NCBI GenBank assembly: GCA_014192425.1
Contig: BJHK01000002.1
Location: 1 to 64,000 of the forward strand
DNA length: 64,000 nucleotides
DNA from: Planctomycetia bacterium
GTDB taxonomy: Bacteria; Planctomycetota; Planctomycetia; Pirellulales; UBA1268
Direction of reading: 5' to 3'
The position numbers and the translations under genes were made by a program. Positions 17,537 to 27,794 of the stretch are shown piece by piece. How positions within the stretch are numbered: the first letter of the stretch is position 1; each line of letters begins with the position of its first letter. The notes beneath the pieces are model-generated. The model searched no databases. It worked only from the letters and a program-made list of their open reading frames with translations, and was not told where the DNA came from.

Positions 17537-18664
17537 GTGTCGAAGATCGCCATCAGCCTGTGCGGTGAGGGCCGCGGCCACGCCACGCGGATCGGCACGC
17601 TCGTGGAGCGTCTCGATGGCCACGAGATCCTGATCTTCACCTCCGCCGATGCCTTCCACCTGCTCGCCGCACGCCATGCCGGCAGTGACCGGGTGCGCGT
17701 CGTCGAGATTCCGGGCATCGTCTTCCAGTACACGGGGGGCCACCTCGACGTGATGCGGTCGATCGCCGCCGGGCTCGAGTATCAGGTCCGGCTGCTCGGC
17801 CCGCTCGTCGATCGCCTGATCAGTGAACTGGAGGCGTTCGGCGCGGAGATCGCCGTCGCCGACTTCGAGCCGGCCTTGCCGAGGGCGGCAGGCCGCCTCG
17901 GCATCCCGCTGCTGAGCGTCGATCACCAGCACTTCCTCCTCGCCTACGATCTCGATGCCCTGCCGGCCGCCCTGCGCTGGCATGCCTGGCTGATGGGGCA
18001 CGCAGTTCGGCTGTATGTGACCGAGGCCGCAGACACCGTGGTCTCGGCCTTCTTCCGTCCGCCGCTGCGGCGCGGCTGGGAGCACGTCGTGCAGGTCGGC
18101 CCGCTGCTGCGCCGGGCCGTGCTCGCAGAGACGCCCGGCGACGGCGGCTTCGTCCTCAGCTACCTGCGCCGGCACACGTCCTTTTCCGCCGTCGAGGCAG
18201 TCGCCGACTGCGGACTGCCGGTGCGGATCTACGGCCTCGGCAGCCGTGCGCCGCTGGGCAATGCGTCGTTCCACGACATCGACGAGGGCCGCTTCGTCGC
18301 CGACCTCGCCGCCTGCACGGCACTCGTCTCGGCCGCCGGCAACCAGCTCATCGGCGAGGCCCTTCACTTCGGCAAGCCGCTGCTCGTGCTTCCGGAGCGG
18401 GCCCACGCCGAGCAGATGATGAACGCCCACTTTCTCCGGGCGATGGGCTGCGGCGACTTCGCGACGCTGGAGGAGGTGGATCGCGAGCGGATCCGGGCCT
18501 TCGTGGCTGGCCGGGAGCGGTTCGCGGACGGGCTGGCGGGGGTCGCCGGCCGCATGGACGGCACGCCGGAGGTGCTGCAGGTCATCGAGCGGCGGCTGCA
18601 ACGCGGAGCGGAGCCGGCGACCGCGGCAGCCCTCACGACAGGGCCCGCACGATCGCCGGGATGA
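17537..18664 (+). CDS. MurG-like glycosyltransferase (MJ1255-type)
   Basis: The 375-residue protein starts at GTG 17537 with SKIAISLCGEGRGHATRIGT, the GxGHxxR nucleotide-sugar transferase N-terminus. Further motifs are EIPGIVFQYTGGHLDVM, VADFEPALPRAAGRLGIPLL, SVDHQHF and a C-terminal donor site: TALVSAAGNQLIGEALHFGK, PLLVLPERAHAEQMMNAHFL. These fit the MJ1255/MurG-like GT-B group. Donor and acceptor are unknown. Its last 32 bases overlap the convergent rdgB gene. Confidence 0.85.
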   Translation: MSKIAISLCGEGRGHATRIGTLVERLDGHEILIFTSADAFHLLAARHAGSDRVRVVEIPGIVFQYTGGHLDVMRSIAAGLEYQVRLLGPLVDRLISELEAFGAEIAVADFEPALPRAAGRLGIPLLSVDHQHFLLAYDLDALPAALRWHAWLMGHAVRLYVTEAADTVVSAFFRPPLRRGWEHVVQVGPLLRRAVLAETPGDGGFVLSYLRRHTSFSAVEAVADCGLPVRIYGLGSRAPLGNASFHDIDEGRFVADLAACTALVSAAGNQLIGEALHFGKPLLVLPERAHAEQMMNAHFLRAMGCGDFATLEEVDRERIRAFVAGRERFADGLAGVAGRMDGTPEVLQVIERRLQRGAEPATAAALTTGPARSPG

Positions 18665-19277
18665 TCGCCCGCAGGGCGCGGCCGCGGTGACTGATCACGG
18701 CCTTCACGGCCGGAGGTATCTCGCCGAACGTGCGATGGTATTCCGGCACGATGAACAGCGGGTCGTAGCCGAAGCCGCCGGCGCCGCGCGGCGCCGGCGC
18801 GATCATTCCGCCGCACGTGCCCTGCGAGGTGGCCACGATGGTGCCCGTGGGATCGGACAGGGCTGCGTGGCAGGCGTAGTGGGCGGCGCGGTCGCGGCCG
18901 CTCCGGCCCGCGAGCCGCTCCAGCAGCAGGGCGTTGTTGCGGTCGTCGACCGTGGCGGTCGAGCCGGGAGGCAGCGGGCCGGAGAACCGGGCGGAACGGA
19001 CGCCGGGGGCGCCGCCGAGCGCCGGCAGGACGAGGCCGCTGTCCTCCGCCAGCACCCACGCGCCGAGGGCCCGAGCCTGCGCGACGGCCTTGAGCGCGGC
19101 GTTCTCCGCGAACGTCTCCCCGGTCTCCTCGACCTCCACCGCGGCGGGCAGCCCCGCCAGCGAGCGGCATTCGATGCCCAGCGGCGCCAGCAGGGCGACC
19201 AGTTCGCGGAGCTTGCCGGGGTTGGTGGTGCCGAGGACGAGGCTGGACGCGAGCCGCGACATGTCCGCCCGGCTCAC
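18633..19277 (-). CDS. rdgB: XTP/dITP diphosphatase (RdgB/HAM1)
   Basis: The 214-residue protein shows the HAM1 signature: LVLGTTNPGKLRELVALLAP, ETFAENAALKAVAQARALGA, WVLAEDSGLVLPALGGAPGV, RSARFSG, GGFGYDPLFIVPEYHRTFGE and ISHRGRAL. It hydrolyses non-canonical purine triphosphates such as dITP and XTP to keep them out of DNA. The start is a GTG whose bases overlap the TGA of the upstream gene (GTGA), which argues for translational coupling and for this start over an internal ATG five codons later. Its end overlaps the glycosyltransferase gene by 32 bases. Confidence 0.93.
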   Translation of the reverse strand: MSRADMSRLASSLVLGTTNPGKLRELVALLAPLGIECRSLAGLPAAVEVEETGETFAENAALKAVAQARALGAWVLAEDSGLVLPALGGAPGVRSARFSGPLPPGSTATVDDRNNALLLERLAGRSGRDRAAHYACHAALSDPTGTIVATSQGTCGGMIAPAPRGAGGFGYDPLFIVPEYHRTFGEIPPAVKAVISHRGRALRAIIPAIVRALS

Positions 19278-20452
19278 TTGCGGCGCCGCGTCGGCACCCG
19301 CGGCACGTCGATCGGCTTCGGATCGACGTCGAGGAGGATGCCGTCGATGATCCGCGGCTCGATCACGCCCGCGGCCAACTTGGCCGGATCGGGGCCGAAC
19401 TGGGCCACGATCCGGGCGATCTCCGGGTGCACCATGGTCGTCCCGTCCGCCTGCTGCACGGCGAGCTGGCCGATGCTCCCGACGCAGACGATGCTCGAGT
19501 CGCGGTCGTGGAACTCCCAGGCCTGCAGGCCCTGCCTGCGGAGCGCATCGGTGAGCCGGTGACTCTTGTCGAACGCCTCCACGAGGGCGTGGTCGCCGTC
19601 CGTCTTCGGCCGCAGCGACGGCGCCTTCCAGCCGAGGCTGCGCATCGCGCCGCTGAGTTCCTCGAGGTTCACCAGACCGCCCGACGACGGTGCCTGGCCG
19701 TCGCCCACGGACCGCCCGATGACGCCCGAGCCGGTGAAGGTGGCGATGCGGACGGAGTAGCGGGCCGGGCAGTCGAGCAGGCTGTGGGTGACGTCGGCAT
19801 TCATGCGCTGCACGAACTCATCGACCTCTTGACGGCGAAAGTATTCCTCCTTGAGGAGCGGATTGCGGATCATCATCGCGGCCCGCAGCGGCGCCCGCGT
19901 CGCCGGGGCGTTCTTGGCGAGGTGCGGGTTGGCGCCGAGAAACTCCGACACCATGCCCGACTTCGCTCCCTTGCCGCCGAGCGCCTCGGGCTGCAGGGAC
20001 TTGATCCGCTGCAGCATCTTCTGGGCCCGGTCCTCCTCGGGGGAGGCGAAGTCGCCGACCAGCACGGCGACCTCGACCACCTGCTCCGCATGCTGGTGCC
20101 GCATCTTCTTCGGCGTGCCGTCGGGATTGAAGCCGATGCCCTGCTGCTTGCCGGAGTAGTCGAACTCCTTCTCGTGCGTGTAGGCAGTCAGTTTGTTGGT
20201 ACGTCGTAGTTCCTGCACCAGCCGGCGGGCGTCCTCGCGGGCGGTCTCGCCGCGAAAGGTCGCCGCCAGGACGAGCCACGGGCCGTCCTTCTCCGCCAAC
20301 GGATGCATCGCCTTGGCGTCGACGTCGGCCGGCGCGAACCAGGAGGTGGGCAGCCAGCCGCTCTGGGCCCGCGCCGAACCCGTGCCGGCCATGGCCACCG
20401 CGGCGAGAAGCAACAGACGCAGGCAGGGTCGGAATCGTGATTGAACACGCAC
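19274..20452 (-). CDS. Secreted protein of unknown function
   Basis: The 392-residue protein has a signal peptide (LRLLLLAAVAMAGTGSARAQ, about residues 9-28). The mature protein is soluble, with WLVLAATFRGETAREDARRL near its start (a SPOR-like start is possible), then VVEVAVLVGDFASPEEDRAQ, ARYSVRIATFTGSGVIG and a C-terminal AFDKSHRLTDALRRQGLQAW. Repeated phrases about sliding over a 'DARRLVQELR' unit suggest two related halves. I cannot name a family. The start is GTG at 20452 with AAGGAG eight bases upstream. Its stop overlaps rdgB. Confidence 0.72.
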   Translation of the reverse strand: MRVQSRFRPCLRLLLLAAVAMAGTGSARAQSGWLPTSWFAPADVDAKAMHPLAEKDGPWLVLAATFRGETAREDARRLVQELRRTNKLTAYTHEKEFDYSGKQQGIGFNPDGTPKKMRHQHAEQVVEVAVLVGDFASPEEDRAQKMLQRIKSLQPEALGGKGAKSGMVSEFLGANPHLAKNAPATRAPLRAAMMIRNPLLKEEYFRRQEVDEFVQRMNADVTHSLLDCPARYSVRIATFTGSGVIGRSVGDGQAPSSGGLVNLEELSGAMRSLGWKAPSLRPKTDGDHALVEAFDKSHRLTDALRRQGLQAWEFHDRDSSIVCVGSIGQLAVQQADGTTMVHPEIARIVAQFGPDPAKLAAGVIEPRIIDGILLDVDPKPIDVPRVPTRRRK

Positions 20453-20696
20453 GGGGCCGGCTCCTTGGGGGTCCGACGGAGGCACTGGGCAGACTGGGTG
20501 GGCCGGGACGTTAGCAGCCCCGTCACGGCGTCGCCAGACGGAATCCATCGGTTGAAAACGGCGTTTCACAGGGGCCGGGACGGGCTGGCACGGGCCCTGC
20601 TCCGGGAACCCCCCCTTGCGACTGACTGCACTCCGCCGCAGAATCTCATGCTCGTTGGTCATCAACCCTTCCCCGCCGCTCCGGGAGCCACCGATC

Positions 20697-21275
20697 GTGG
20701 ACCAAAATCCCTACCTCTCCCCGTCCGCGCCCCCCGCGGTGCCCGACGCCGCGTCGGCGGGGCGGCCGGCGTCGCTGACCGTCTTCGGGATCCTCAACAT
20801 CCTGTTCGGCGTCCTCGGCATCTGCGGCACTGCCGGCGGGGTGCTGCCGTTCGTCATGGAAATCCCCAGCGATCCGGCGATCCCCAATCCGATGCTCGAC
20901 CTGATCAAGTCCAACGCCACCTATCGGACGTTTCTCATCGTGTCGCTGGTGCTCGGTGCCATCGTCGCGGCGCTGGTGCTCGCCGGCGGCATCGGCCTGC
21001 TCCTTTCCAAGGCCTGGGGCCGCACCCTGTCAATCGTCTACGGCTGGTACTCGATCGTGGCCGCGATCGTGGGCATGGGGGTGAACTGGTACGTGATGCA
21101 ACCGCTGCTGGCCAAGATGCAGGAGGGCGGCGGACCGGGGCAGGTCGCGGTCACCGCGGGCATCGTCGGCGGACTGATCGGCGGCTGCGTCGGCATGATC
21201 TACCCGATCGTGCTCCTCGTGTTCATGAACCGGCCGGCGATCCGTCACGCAGTCGGGGCGTCCCGCGGTCGGTGA
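20697..21275 (+). CDS. Four-helix membrane protein with planctomycete NPY N-terminus
   Basis: The 192-residue protein starts at GTG 20697 (GGAG ten bases upstream) and reads MDQNPYLSPSAPP, a proline-rich cytoplasmic start common in planctomycete membrane proteins. About four hydrophobic segments follow (LTVFGILNILFGVLGICG, TFLIVSLVLGAIVAALVLAG, TLSIVYGWYSIVAAIVGMGV, VTAGIVGGLIGGCVGMIYPI). The function is unknown. It shares its layout with the next gene, 38 bases on, so the two are likely paralogous and co-transcribed. The 244-base gap to the divergent gene on the left is the promoter region. Confidence 0.75.
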   Translation: MDQNPYLSPSAPPAVPDAASAGRPASLTVFGILNILFGVLGICGTAGGVLPFVMEIPSDPAIPNPMLDLIKSNATYRTFLIVSLVLGAIVAALVLAGGIGLLLSKAWGRTLSIVYGWYSIVAAIVGMGVNWYVMQPLLAKMQEGGGPGQVAVTAGIVGGLIGGCVGMIYPIVLLVFMNRPAIRHAVGASRGR

Positions 21276-21313
21276 AGGGGCCGGGGCCTGCACGGCCGGC
21301 GAGCGACGACCCG

Positions 21314-21892
21314 ATGGCCGAGCCATTCGACCTGCCGCCGGCCGCCGACGAGGGCAATCCCTTCGCCCCGCCCCGGTCCACGCGCACGATGCCGGCACGG
21401 GGTGGCGTGACGGACGTGACGCTGCCGGGTCCGATGGCAGGCAGCCTCGTCGGCCACGTCGTGCCGGTCGCGATCCTTATGATCATCCAGGGGGCGCTCG
21501 AGCTCGTCATGGGCATCGTCTGGCTCAGCCTCGTCGTGGTCGTGCCGGCGCTGATCGCCGACATGCCGGGCGGCAAGGGCGTGCCGCCGCCGGCGACGTT
21601 GCAGACGATGCTTGCCGTCGTCTACGGCGTGATGGCGGCCGGAGGCGTGATCGCCGGCCCGCTGCACGTGGCCGCCGGCATCTCCGGCCTCCGCTATCGA
21701 CGCCGGAAGCTGGGAATGGTCGCGCTGATCGCGGGCCTGGCGAGCGCATCGACGATCTACTGCGCACCGACCGCGATCGGCCTGGCGATCTACGGCATGA
21801 TCACCTACTGCAATCCCACCGTCGTGGCCGCCTTCGCCCTCGGTGACGCGGGCGTGCCTCCGGCCGACATCCGGGCCCGCTTCCGCGCCTGA
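21314..21892 (+). CDS. Four-helix membrane protein, partner of the preceding gene
   Basis: The 192-residue protein begins MAEPFDLPPAADEGNPFAPP, an acidic and proline-rich soluble start, then has about four hydrophobic segments (VVPVAILMIIQGALELVMGI, IVWLSLVVVVPALIA, LQTMLAVVYGVMAAGGVIAG, KLGMVALIAGLASASTIYCA). No known family is recognised. It is the same length as the gene before it and has a similar topology. A REP-like double palindrome begins 12 bases after its stop and may end its transcript. Confidence 0.72.
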   Translation: MAEPFDLPPAADEGNPFAPPRSTRTMPARGGVTDVTLPGPMAGSLVGHVVPVAILMIIQGALELVMGIVWLSLVVVVPALIADMPGGKGVPPPATLQTMLAVVYGVMAAGGVIAGPLHVAAGISGLRYRRRKLGMVALIAGLASASTIYCAPTAIGLAIYGMITYCNPTVVAAFALGDAGVPPADIRARFRA

Positions 21893-21904
21893 CTCGGGAG
21901 AGGC

Positions 21905-21997
21905 AAAAGGTGTCAGCCACCTTTTGCCGGTCGCCGAAGGCGACACGGCCCCGGCCAGAGGCCGGGGTCTGCAGACAAAAGGTGGCTGACACCTTTT
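21905..21997. repeat. REPIN-like double palindrome
   Basis: AAAAGGTGTCAGCCACCTTTT (21905-21925, written here as one 21-base palindromic unit: AAAAGGTG, five-base loop, CACCTTTT) recurs in inverted form at 21977-21997. Each copy is itself a hairpin, and the two together are perfect inverted repeats. Between them lie two more hairpins: GTCGCC/GGCGAC, and CCCCGGCC (21949-21956) with GGCCGGGG (21960-21967). Such pairs of inverted REPs are the mobile form spread by RAYT transposases. A T-run after the second copy could make it double as a terminator. Confidence 0.78.
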
Positions 21998-22084
21998 TCG
22001 TTGTGCGGCGTTCGATCACGACACCGGCCCGGGGGGTTACAATCCGCCCGCACCCCTCCCCGGCGAATCGACACCGGTCAGCGC

Positions 22085-22834
22085 ATGCCCTCCCCCGCGT
22101 TCACGCCGCTCGACACGACGCTCCGGCTCGTGAGCCCCGAGAACATCGCCTTCGAGTTCCGGCTGGCGGGACCGGCCTTGCGGTGCGCCGCGTTCGTCAT
22201 CGACGTCCTCGTGATCGTCGCCGTCGGCATCGCGCTCTTCATTCCATTCATGCTGGCGGGCTTCATCGGGCAACTGTTCCTGGGCTTCTATCTCGTCGCC
22301 CTGTTCTTCCTCTGGTGGGGCTACGGCGCCGCCATGGAGACGTTCAACAACGGCCAGACGCTCGGCAAGCTCGCCCTCGGCCTGCGGACGGTGTCGCAGA
22401 CCGGGCTGTCGATCAACATCGCGCAGGCGATCCTGCGCAATCTCATCCGGGTGATCGACGTCGCTCCGCCGTTCTATCCGGGCATCGTGGCCATGGCCTG
22501 CACCCGGCGGCTGCAGCGGCTCGGCGATCTGGCCGCGGGAACCGTGGTGGTGATCGACAGGCGCTGGCGGCCGCCGCCGCCAGCGCTGACCGACGGGGGG
22601 ATCAACTTCATGGCCGATGTCGTGCCCCCCGGCTTTCACCCCGATCCCGTGCTCGCCGCGGCGCTGGCCGACTACGTCGCCCGCCGGCCGATGCTCTCCC
22701 CGGCCCGGCGCCACGAGCTGGCGGCCATTCCCGCCGCCCGGCTCTGCGCCGCCTGGGAGATCCCGCCGGTGGCCGACGCCGACTCCCTGCTCTCGGCCGT
22801 CTACGACCGGACGCTGAGCGGAGACGAGGCATGA
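22085..22834 (+). CDS. RDD family membrane protein
   Basis: The 249-residue protein carries the RDD hallmark pattern: LAGPALRCAAFVIDVLVIVA (first helix with Arg and Asp), then FYLVALFFLWWGYGAAMETF, NNGQTLGKLALGLRTVSQTG and LRNLIRVIDVAPPFYPGIVA with RLGDLAAGTVVV. The family is inner-membrane with unclear transport roles. A C-terminal soluble part of ~80 residues (ALADYVARRPMLSPARRHEL) follows. It is the first gene of the coupled cluster that runs to the DUF58 gene, its stop overlapping the next start (ATGA). The ATG at 22085 fits the conserved start best. Confidence 0.87.
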   Translation: MPSPAFTPLDTTLRLVSPENIAFEFRLAGPALRCAAFVIDVLVIVAVGIALFIPFMLAGFIGQLFLGFYLVALFFLWWGYGAAMETFNNGQTLGKLALGLRTVSQTGLSINIAQAILRNLIRVIDVAPPFYPGIVAMACTRRLQRLGDLAAGTVVVIDRRWRPPPPALTDGGINFMADVVPPGFHPDPVLAAALADYVARRPMLSPARRHELAAIPAARLCAAWEIPPVADADSLLSAVYDRTLSGDEA

Positions 22835-23868
22835 GCGTCGCGCGGCTGATCGCCGAGCGGTCCCCCGACTGGGCGGCACTGGCCGACGACGTCGCCTGGC
22901 TGCGCGGCCGCGTGGGCCGGCGGATCGACGCCGCGCGGGCGGCCGCCTTCGCCCGGCGTTACCGGGCCGCCTGCAGCGACCTCGCGCTGGCCGAGGCGCT
23001 GCGGTTTCCGCCGGCGACCCGCGAGCACCTCCAGCAGCTCGTCGCCGACGCCCACACGCAGCTCTACCGCATCGAGTCGTTCAGCCTCCTCGGCTGGCTG
23101 CGATCGCTCGTCGTGGACGTGCCGCGTCGGGTGGTCACCGACCCCTGCTTCTGGATCGCGCTGGCGACGTTCTGGGCGATCTTCCTCGGCTCCCTCGGTG
23201 CCGCCGCGACCCGGCCCGGCTTCGCCGCGCAGGTGGCGGGGGAAGATCAGCTCGACAAGGTCGAGGAGATGTACTCACAGAAGCTCGACGACGAGAAATT
23301 CGCCGCCGACCGGTCGATCATGGCCGGGTTCTACGTGTTCAACAACGCCGGCATCGGCCTGCGCTGCTTTGCCGGCGGCGTCCTCTGCGGCGTCGGCAGC
23401 CTCGTCGTGCTCGCCTTCAACGCCCTGTTCCTCGGGACGATCTTCGGCCACATGCTCGTCGCGCCGCAGGCCGGCAACTTCACGGATTTCGTCACCGCCC
23501 ACGCCCCCTTCGAGCTCAGCGCCGTCGTGATCTCGGCCGCGGCCGGGCTTCGGCTCGGCTGGTCGATCCTTGACACCCAGGGACGGAGCCGGATGGCCGC
23601 CCTGCGGCACTCGGCCGCCGAGGCGCTGGAGGTGGCCGGGCTGGCGACCGTCCTGTTCATCCTCGCCGCCTTCATCGAGGGCTTCGTCTCCCCGTCCGCG
23701 CTCCCCTACGAGGTCAAGGCGACGGTCGCCCTGTTCACGGCCGCGCTGCTGGTCGGCTACTTCGCCCTGCCGTTTCTCCCCTCCTGGCAGGCCGCCGCGA
23801 CCCAATCAGCCCGGCCGGGCGGCGGGGACCATGGCGCCGCCCGGCAGGCCGCGGAGGCCCGCGCATGA
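22831..23868 (+). CDS. SpoIIM-like (stage II sporulation protein M family) membrane protein
   Basis: The 345-residue protein has a soluble helical N-terminal region (about 1-90: DWAALADDVAWLRGRVGRRI) and then the SpoIIM-like membrane core: DPCFWIALATFWAIFLGSLG, NNAGIGLRCFAGGVLCGVGS, NALFLGTIFGHMLVAP, AHAPFELSAVVISAAAGLRL and LATVLFILAAFIEGFVSP. In this gene cluster the family is found far outside spore formers; its role is unknown but is likely in the envelope, together with MoxR/DUF58. It overlaps both neighbours by four bases. Confidence 0.87.
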   Translation: MSVARLIAERSPDWAALADDVAWLRGRVGRRIDAARAAAFARRYRAACSDLALAEALRFPPATREHLQQLVADAHTQLYRIESFSLLGWLRSLVVDVPRRVVTDPCFWIALATFWAIFLGSLGAAATRPGFAAQVAGEDQLDKVEEMYSQKLDDEKFAADRSIMAGFYVFNNAGIGLRCFAGGVLCGVGSLVVLAFNALFLGTIFGHMLVAPQAGNFTDFVTAHAPFELSAVVISAAAGLRLGWSILDTQGRSRMAALRHSAAEALEVAGLATVLFILAAFIEGFVSPSALPYEVKATVALFTAALLVGYFALPFLPSWQAAATQSARPGGGDHGAARQAAEARA

Positions 23869-25451
23869 GGCTCGACCGGGTGCAGGTGGCCGTGCGGCCG
23901 CGCGGGATCCTCGAGTGCCTCGACCTCGCCCTGCTCGTCTGCGGACGGCGGCCGCTCGGCCTGCTCGTGGCCGCGGCTGCCGGCGCAGTGCCGATGATCC
24001 TCCTCAATCGCCTGATCTTCGCCGGCACGGAGTCGGATGGCGCACTGCCGCTGCTCGGCATCGTGACGGCCCTGGAGATGCCCTGGGCGGCGGCGCCGCT
24101 GACCTTGTATCTCGGCCAGGTGATGTTCGCCGAGCGATTCACCGTCTCCTCGCTGCGGCACTGCCTGCGGGCCTTCGGCGGGGCGCTGTGGCCGCAGTTC
24201 CTCTTCCAGACGGTGTTTCGCGGTCTTGCGTTCCTGACCTGCCTCGGCGGGCCGGTCTGGCTGGCGCTCGCCTTCTTCATGGGCCCCGTCATCTTTCTGG
24301 AACGGGGCCGCTGGACCGCCACCTCGAGCCGCTGCATGGCCCTCAGCCAGTCCGAGATGGACAGGATCCCGCTCCTGTTGGTCCTCGACGCCCTGCTGCT
24401 CGGCATCGGCTGGTTCGTGGTCGCCCAGATGCTCGGGGCGTTCACGTCGCTGTGGCAGGGGGCGGCGCTTGGCAAGGTGCTCGAAGCCGCCATCGATCCC
24501 TTCGCCGAGGATGGCGAGGCGGCGCTGGCCGCCGTCGCGGTCTTCGTCTCCTGGCAGAGCCAGATCGCCTTCTGGATGGCCGCCTCGGCCGTGACGATCG
24601 TCCGCTTCTTCACGTATCTCGATGCCCGAATCCGCCACGAGGGCTGGGACGTGGAACTCAAGTTTCGCTCGCCGCGAACCTACGCCGGCCTGCAGCCGGC
24701 GGCCCGCGCGGCTGCGGGCGCGGTGTTCGTGGGGCTGGCCCTCGCCGGCGGGGCCAGTGCCGCGCCGGCCGCGGCCAAGGCTGCCCCGGCCGAACCGACC
24801 GCCTCCGCGCCCGAGGACCTTGCCCGCGAGGCCCTCGTGAAACAGAAGCCACCCTGGTACGACGCCGACAAGGACGCCTTCCGGCCGATGGTGCGCGTCG
24901 AGCCTTCCGTGCCGAGACAGAGGGTCGATACCTCCGCGCTCGCCGGCATCGGCGCGATCGCGAAGTGGACGATGATCACGATCCTCGCGCTCCTCCTCGC
25001 CGGAGCGATCTGGCTCGTGGTGCGGCATGGCCTCGACTGGCGGAACGATGCCGGAGGGGAGCGCGCGCCGACGGCGACCGTCCTCGGTGCCGAGGCGCTG
25101 GAGGCGCTGCCCGAGGCCGCCCGGCGGCACGACGGCGACCTGCTCGCGGAGGCGGCCCGACTGGCCGCCGCGGGGGACCATGCGACGGCGATGGTGTTCT
25201 TCCACGGCTGGCAGCTCGTGCAGCTCCACGGCCGTGGCGTGATCGAGCTTGCCCGCGGCAAGACCAACCGGCGCTATGCCGCGGAGGTCGCGGCCGCGGC
25301 GCCCGCGATCTCCGCTCTCTTCCGGCGCTCGAACCGGCTCTTCGAGGATGCCCTCTTCGGCCGCCTGCCGGTGGCCGCCGCGGACTTTGCCCAGGTCTGG
25401 GAGCGGCGCGAGGAGTTTCGGCAGCCCGCGATCACGGAGGCCGCGGCATGA
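23865..25451 (+). CDS. Multi-pass membrane protein with C-terminal DUF4129 domain
   Basis: The 528-residue protein has an N-terminal membrane half with about six helices (for example LGLLVAAAAGAVPMILLNRL and FLTCLGGPVWLALAFFMGPV), a periplasmic Ala/Pro-rich linker near residue 290-330, one more helix (WTMITILALLLAGAIWLVVR) and a C-terminal DUF4129 domain (DHATAMVFFHGWQLVQLHGR, GVIELARGKTNRRYAAEV, RSNRLFEDALFGR). DUF4129 proteins sit with transglutaminase, MoxR and DUF58 proteins in many bacteria. It overlaps both neighbours (ATGA). Confidence 0.82.
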   Translation: MRLDRVQVAVRPRGILECLDLALLVCGRRPLGLLVAAAAGAVPMILLNRLIFAGTESDGALPLLGIVTALEMPWAAAPLTLYLGQVMFAERFTVSSLRHCLRAFGGALWPQFLFQTVFRGLAFLTCLGGPVWLALAFFMGPVIFLERGRWTATSSRCMALSQSEMDRIPLLLVLDALLLGIGWFVVAQMLGAFTSLWQGAALGKVLEAAIDPFAEDGEAALAAVAVFVSWQSQIAFWMAASAVTIVRFFTYLDARIRHEGWDVELKFRSPRTYAGLQPAARAAAGAVFVGLALAGGASAAPAAAKAAPAEPTASAPEDLAREALVKQKPPWYDADKDAFRPMVRVEPSVPRQRVDTSALAGIGAIAKWTMITILALLLAGAIWLVVRHGLDWRNDAGGERAPTATVLGAEALEALPEAARRHDGDLLAEAARLAAAGDHATAMVFFHGWQLVQLHGRGVIELARGKTNRRYAAEVAAAAPAISALFRRSNRLFEDALFGRLPVAAADFAQVWERREEFRQPAITEAAA

Positions 25452-26734
25452 CCGCCAGGCCGCCACATCCGGCGACGATCACGGTGCCGATCCGCTCGGC
25501 CGTGACGGCGATCCTGCTCGCCGCCTGCGCCGCGGGCTGCGACCGGGATCCCGAGACGCGCTACGGCACGCTGCGCGGTGACAGCCTCAACGGCGTGTCG
25601 GCGTTCGCGCAGATGCTCCGCGATTCCGGCCGGACGACGAGCACCCGCCGCGCCCTCGGCGAGCGGATGGTCGGCAGGCACGACGTGGCCATCGTGTTCG
25701 GCACCGGGAGCGCGGCGCCCCCCGCCGACGCCCGGGACCTGCTCGACCGATTTCTCGACCGTCCCGGCGGCCAGACGGTCGTGTTCGTGATCCGCGACAG
25801 CGACGCGGCGATCGACTACTGGCTGGCCGTCGTGGCCACGCAGGGCCTGACGCCGGACAAGGCGACGGCGGCGCACCGCAAGCTGGCAGAGGCGCAGGAT
25901 GAGCTCGCGAGCAGAGCCGGAGCGTCGTTTCCGGCGGGTACGAGGACGCTGGGCTACGGGCTGTCCGCCCGCAAGAAGCCGGTGACCGCGCCGGGGGAGG
26001 TGCGGCTGGCCGACTCGACCGCGGCGCCGCTGTCGGCCCGCTGGCCACGCGCCCGGCGGCTCGAACCACCGGCGGGAGCACGACCGCTGTGGACGCAGGA
26101 CGGCGAACCGCTGCTCGTCGAGCGCCGCGGCGCCGCCGTGCACGCCATCGCTGACGACGTGTTCGAGCCGGCGGCGGAAGAAGAGGGAGCGACGGACGAC
26201 GAAGCGCAGGCGGAGCACGCAGCGGAGAGCGACGAGGAGCCACACGGTGCGGCGACCGCCGGCGCATCGCCCGCAGGCTGCGACCGGACGCTGATCCTCG
26301 CCTCGGCCGCCCCGCTCCTCAACGGCGGACTCGTCGATCGGGGCAATCGGCGGCTTGCCCGAGAACTCATCGCGCTTCTGCCCGAGGGCTGCCGCGTGGT
26401 TGTGGTCGGATCGGAACAGGTCCGCGACAACGACGCGGAGAGCGACCGGCAGCCGTCGATGTGGCGGCTGCTGATGGTCCCGCCGAATCCGTGGATCGCC
26501 GCGCAGGCGCTGCTCGCCATGATCCTGTTCTGCTGGTGGAAGGCGCCGATCTTCGGCCGGCCGCGGCGCGAGACCGCGGGCAGGCCGGAGGACTTCGGCC
26601 ACCACGTGGCCGCCCTGGCGGCGCTGTTGCGCCGCTCGCAGGACGACGACTTTGCCCAGCGCCGGCTGGAGGCCTGGCACCGGCCGGGCGAGCGGACGGA
26701 AGCGAAGCCGCCGGGGGGAGCGAACGGCGCGTGA
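25448..26734 (+). CDS. DUF4350 protein, lipoprotein-like start
   Basis: The 428-residue protein has a hydrophobic N-terminus with a lipobox-like AACAAGC (about residues 19-25). A DUF4350 domain follows (YGTLRGDSLNGVSAFAQMLR, TSTRRALGERMVGRHDVAIV) with LIVISDPL-type parts less clear. An acidic Glu/Ala linker lies near residue 240-265. One C-terminal helix is anchored by NPWIAAQALLAMILFCWWKA, after which comes a soluble tail (HHVAALAALLRRSQDDDFAQ). The partners around it are MoxR and DUF58. Its start overlaps the previous stop, and the MoxR gene follows after 43 bases. Confidence 0.8.
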   Translation: MTARPPHPATITVPIRSAVTAILLAACAAGCDRDPETRYGTLRGDSLNGVSAFAQMLRDSGRTTSTRRALGERMVGRHDVAIVFGTGSAAPPADARDLLDRFLDRPGGQTVVFVIRDSDAAIDYWLAVVATQGLTPDKATAAHRKLAEAQDELASRAGASFPAGTRTLGYGLSARKKPVTAPGEVRLADSTAAPLSARWPRARRLEPPAGARPLWTQDGEPLLVERRGAAVHAIADDVFEPAAEEEGATDDEAQAEHAAESDEEPHGAATAGASPAGCDRTLILASAAPLLNGGLVDRGNRRLARELIALLPEGCRVVVVGSEQVRDNDAESDRQPSMWRLLMVPPNPWIAAQALLAMILFCWWKAPIFGRPRRETAGRPEDFGHHVAALAALLRRSQDDDFAQRRLEAWHRPGERTEAKPPGGANGA

Positions 26735-26777
26735 GGCGGGGAACGAACGAGGACGAGACACCGAGGAGGCAGAGACG

Positions 26778-27790
<1,013 letters not shown>

Positions 27791-27794
<4 letters not shown>

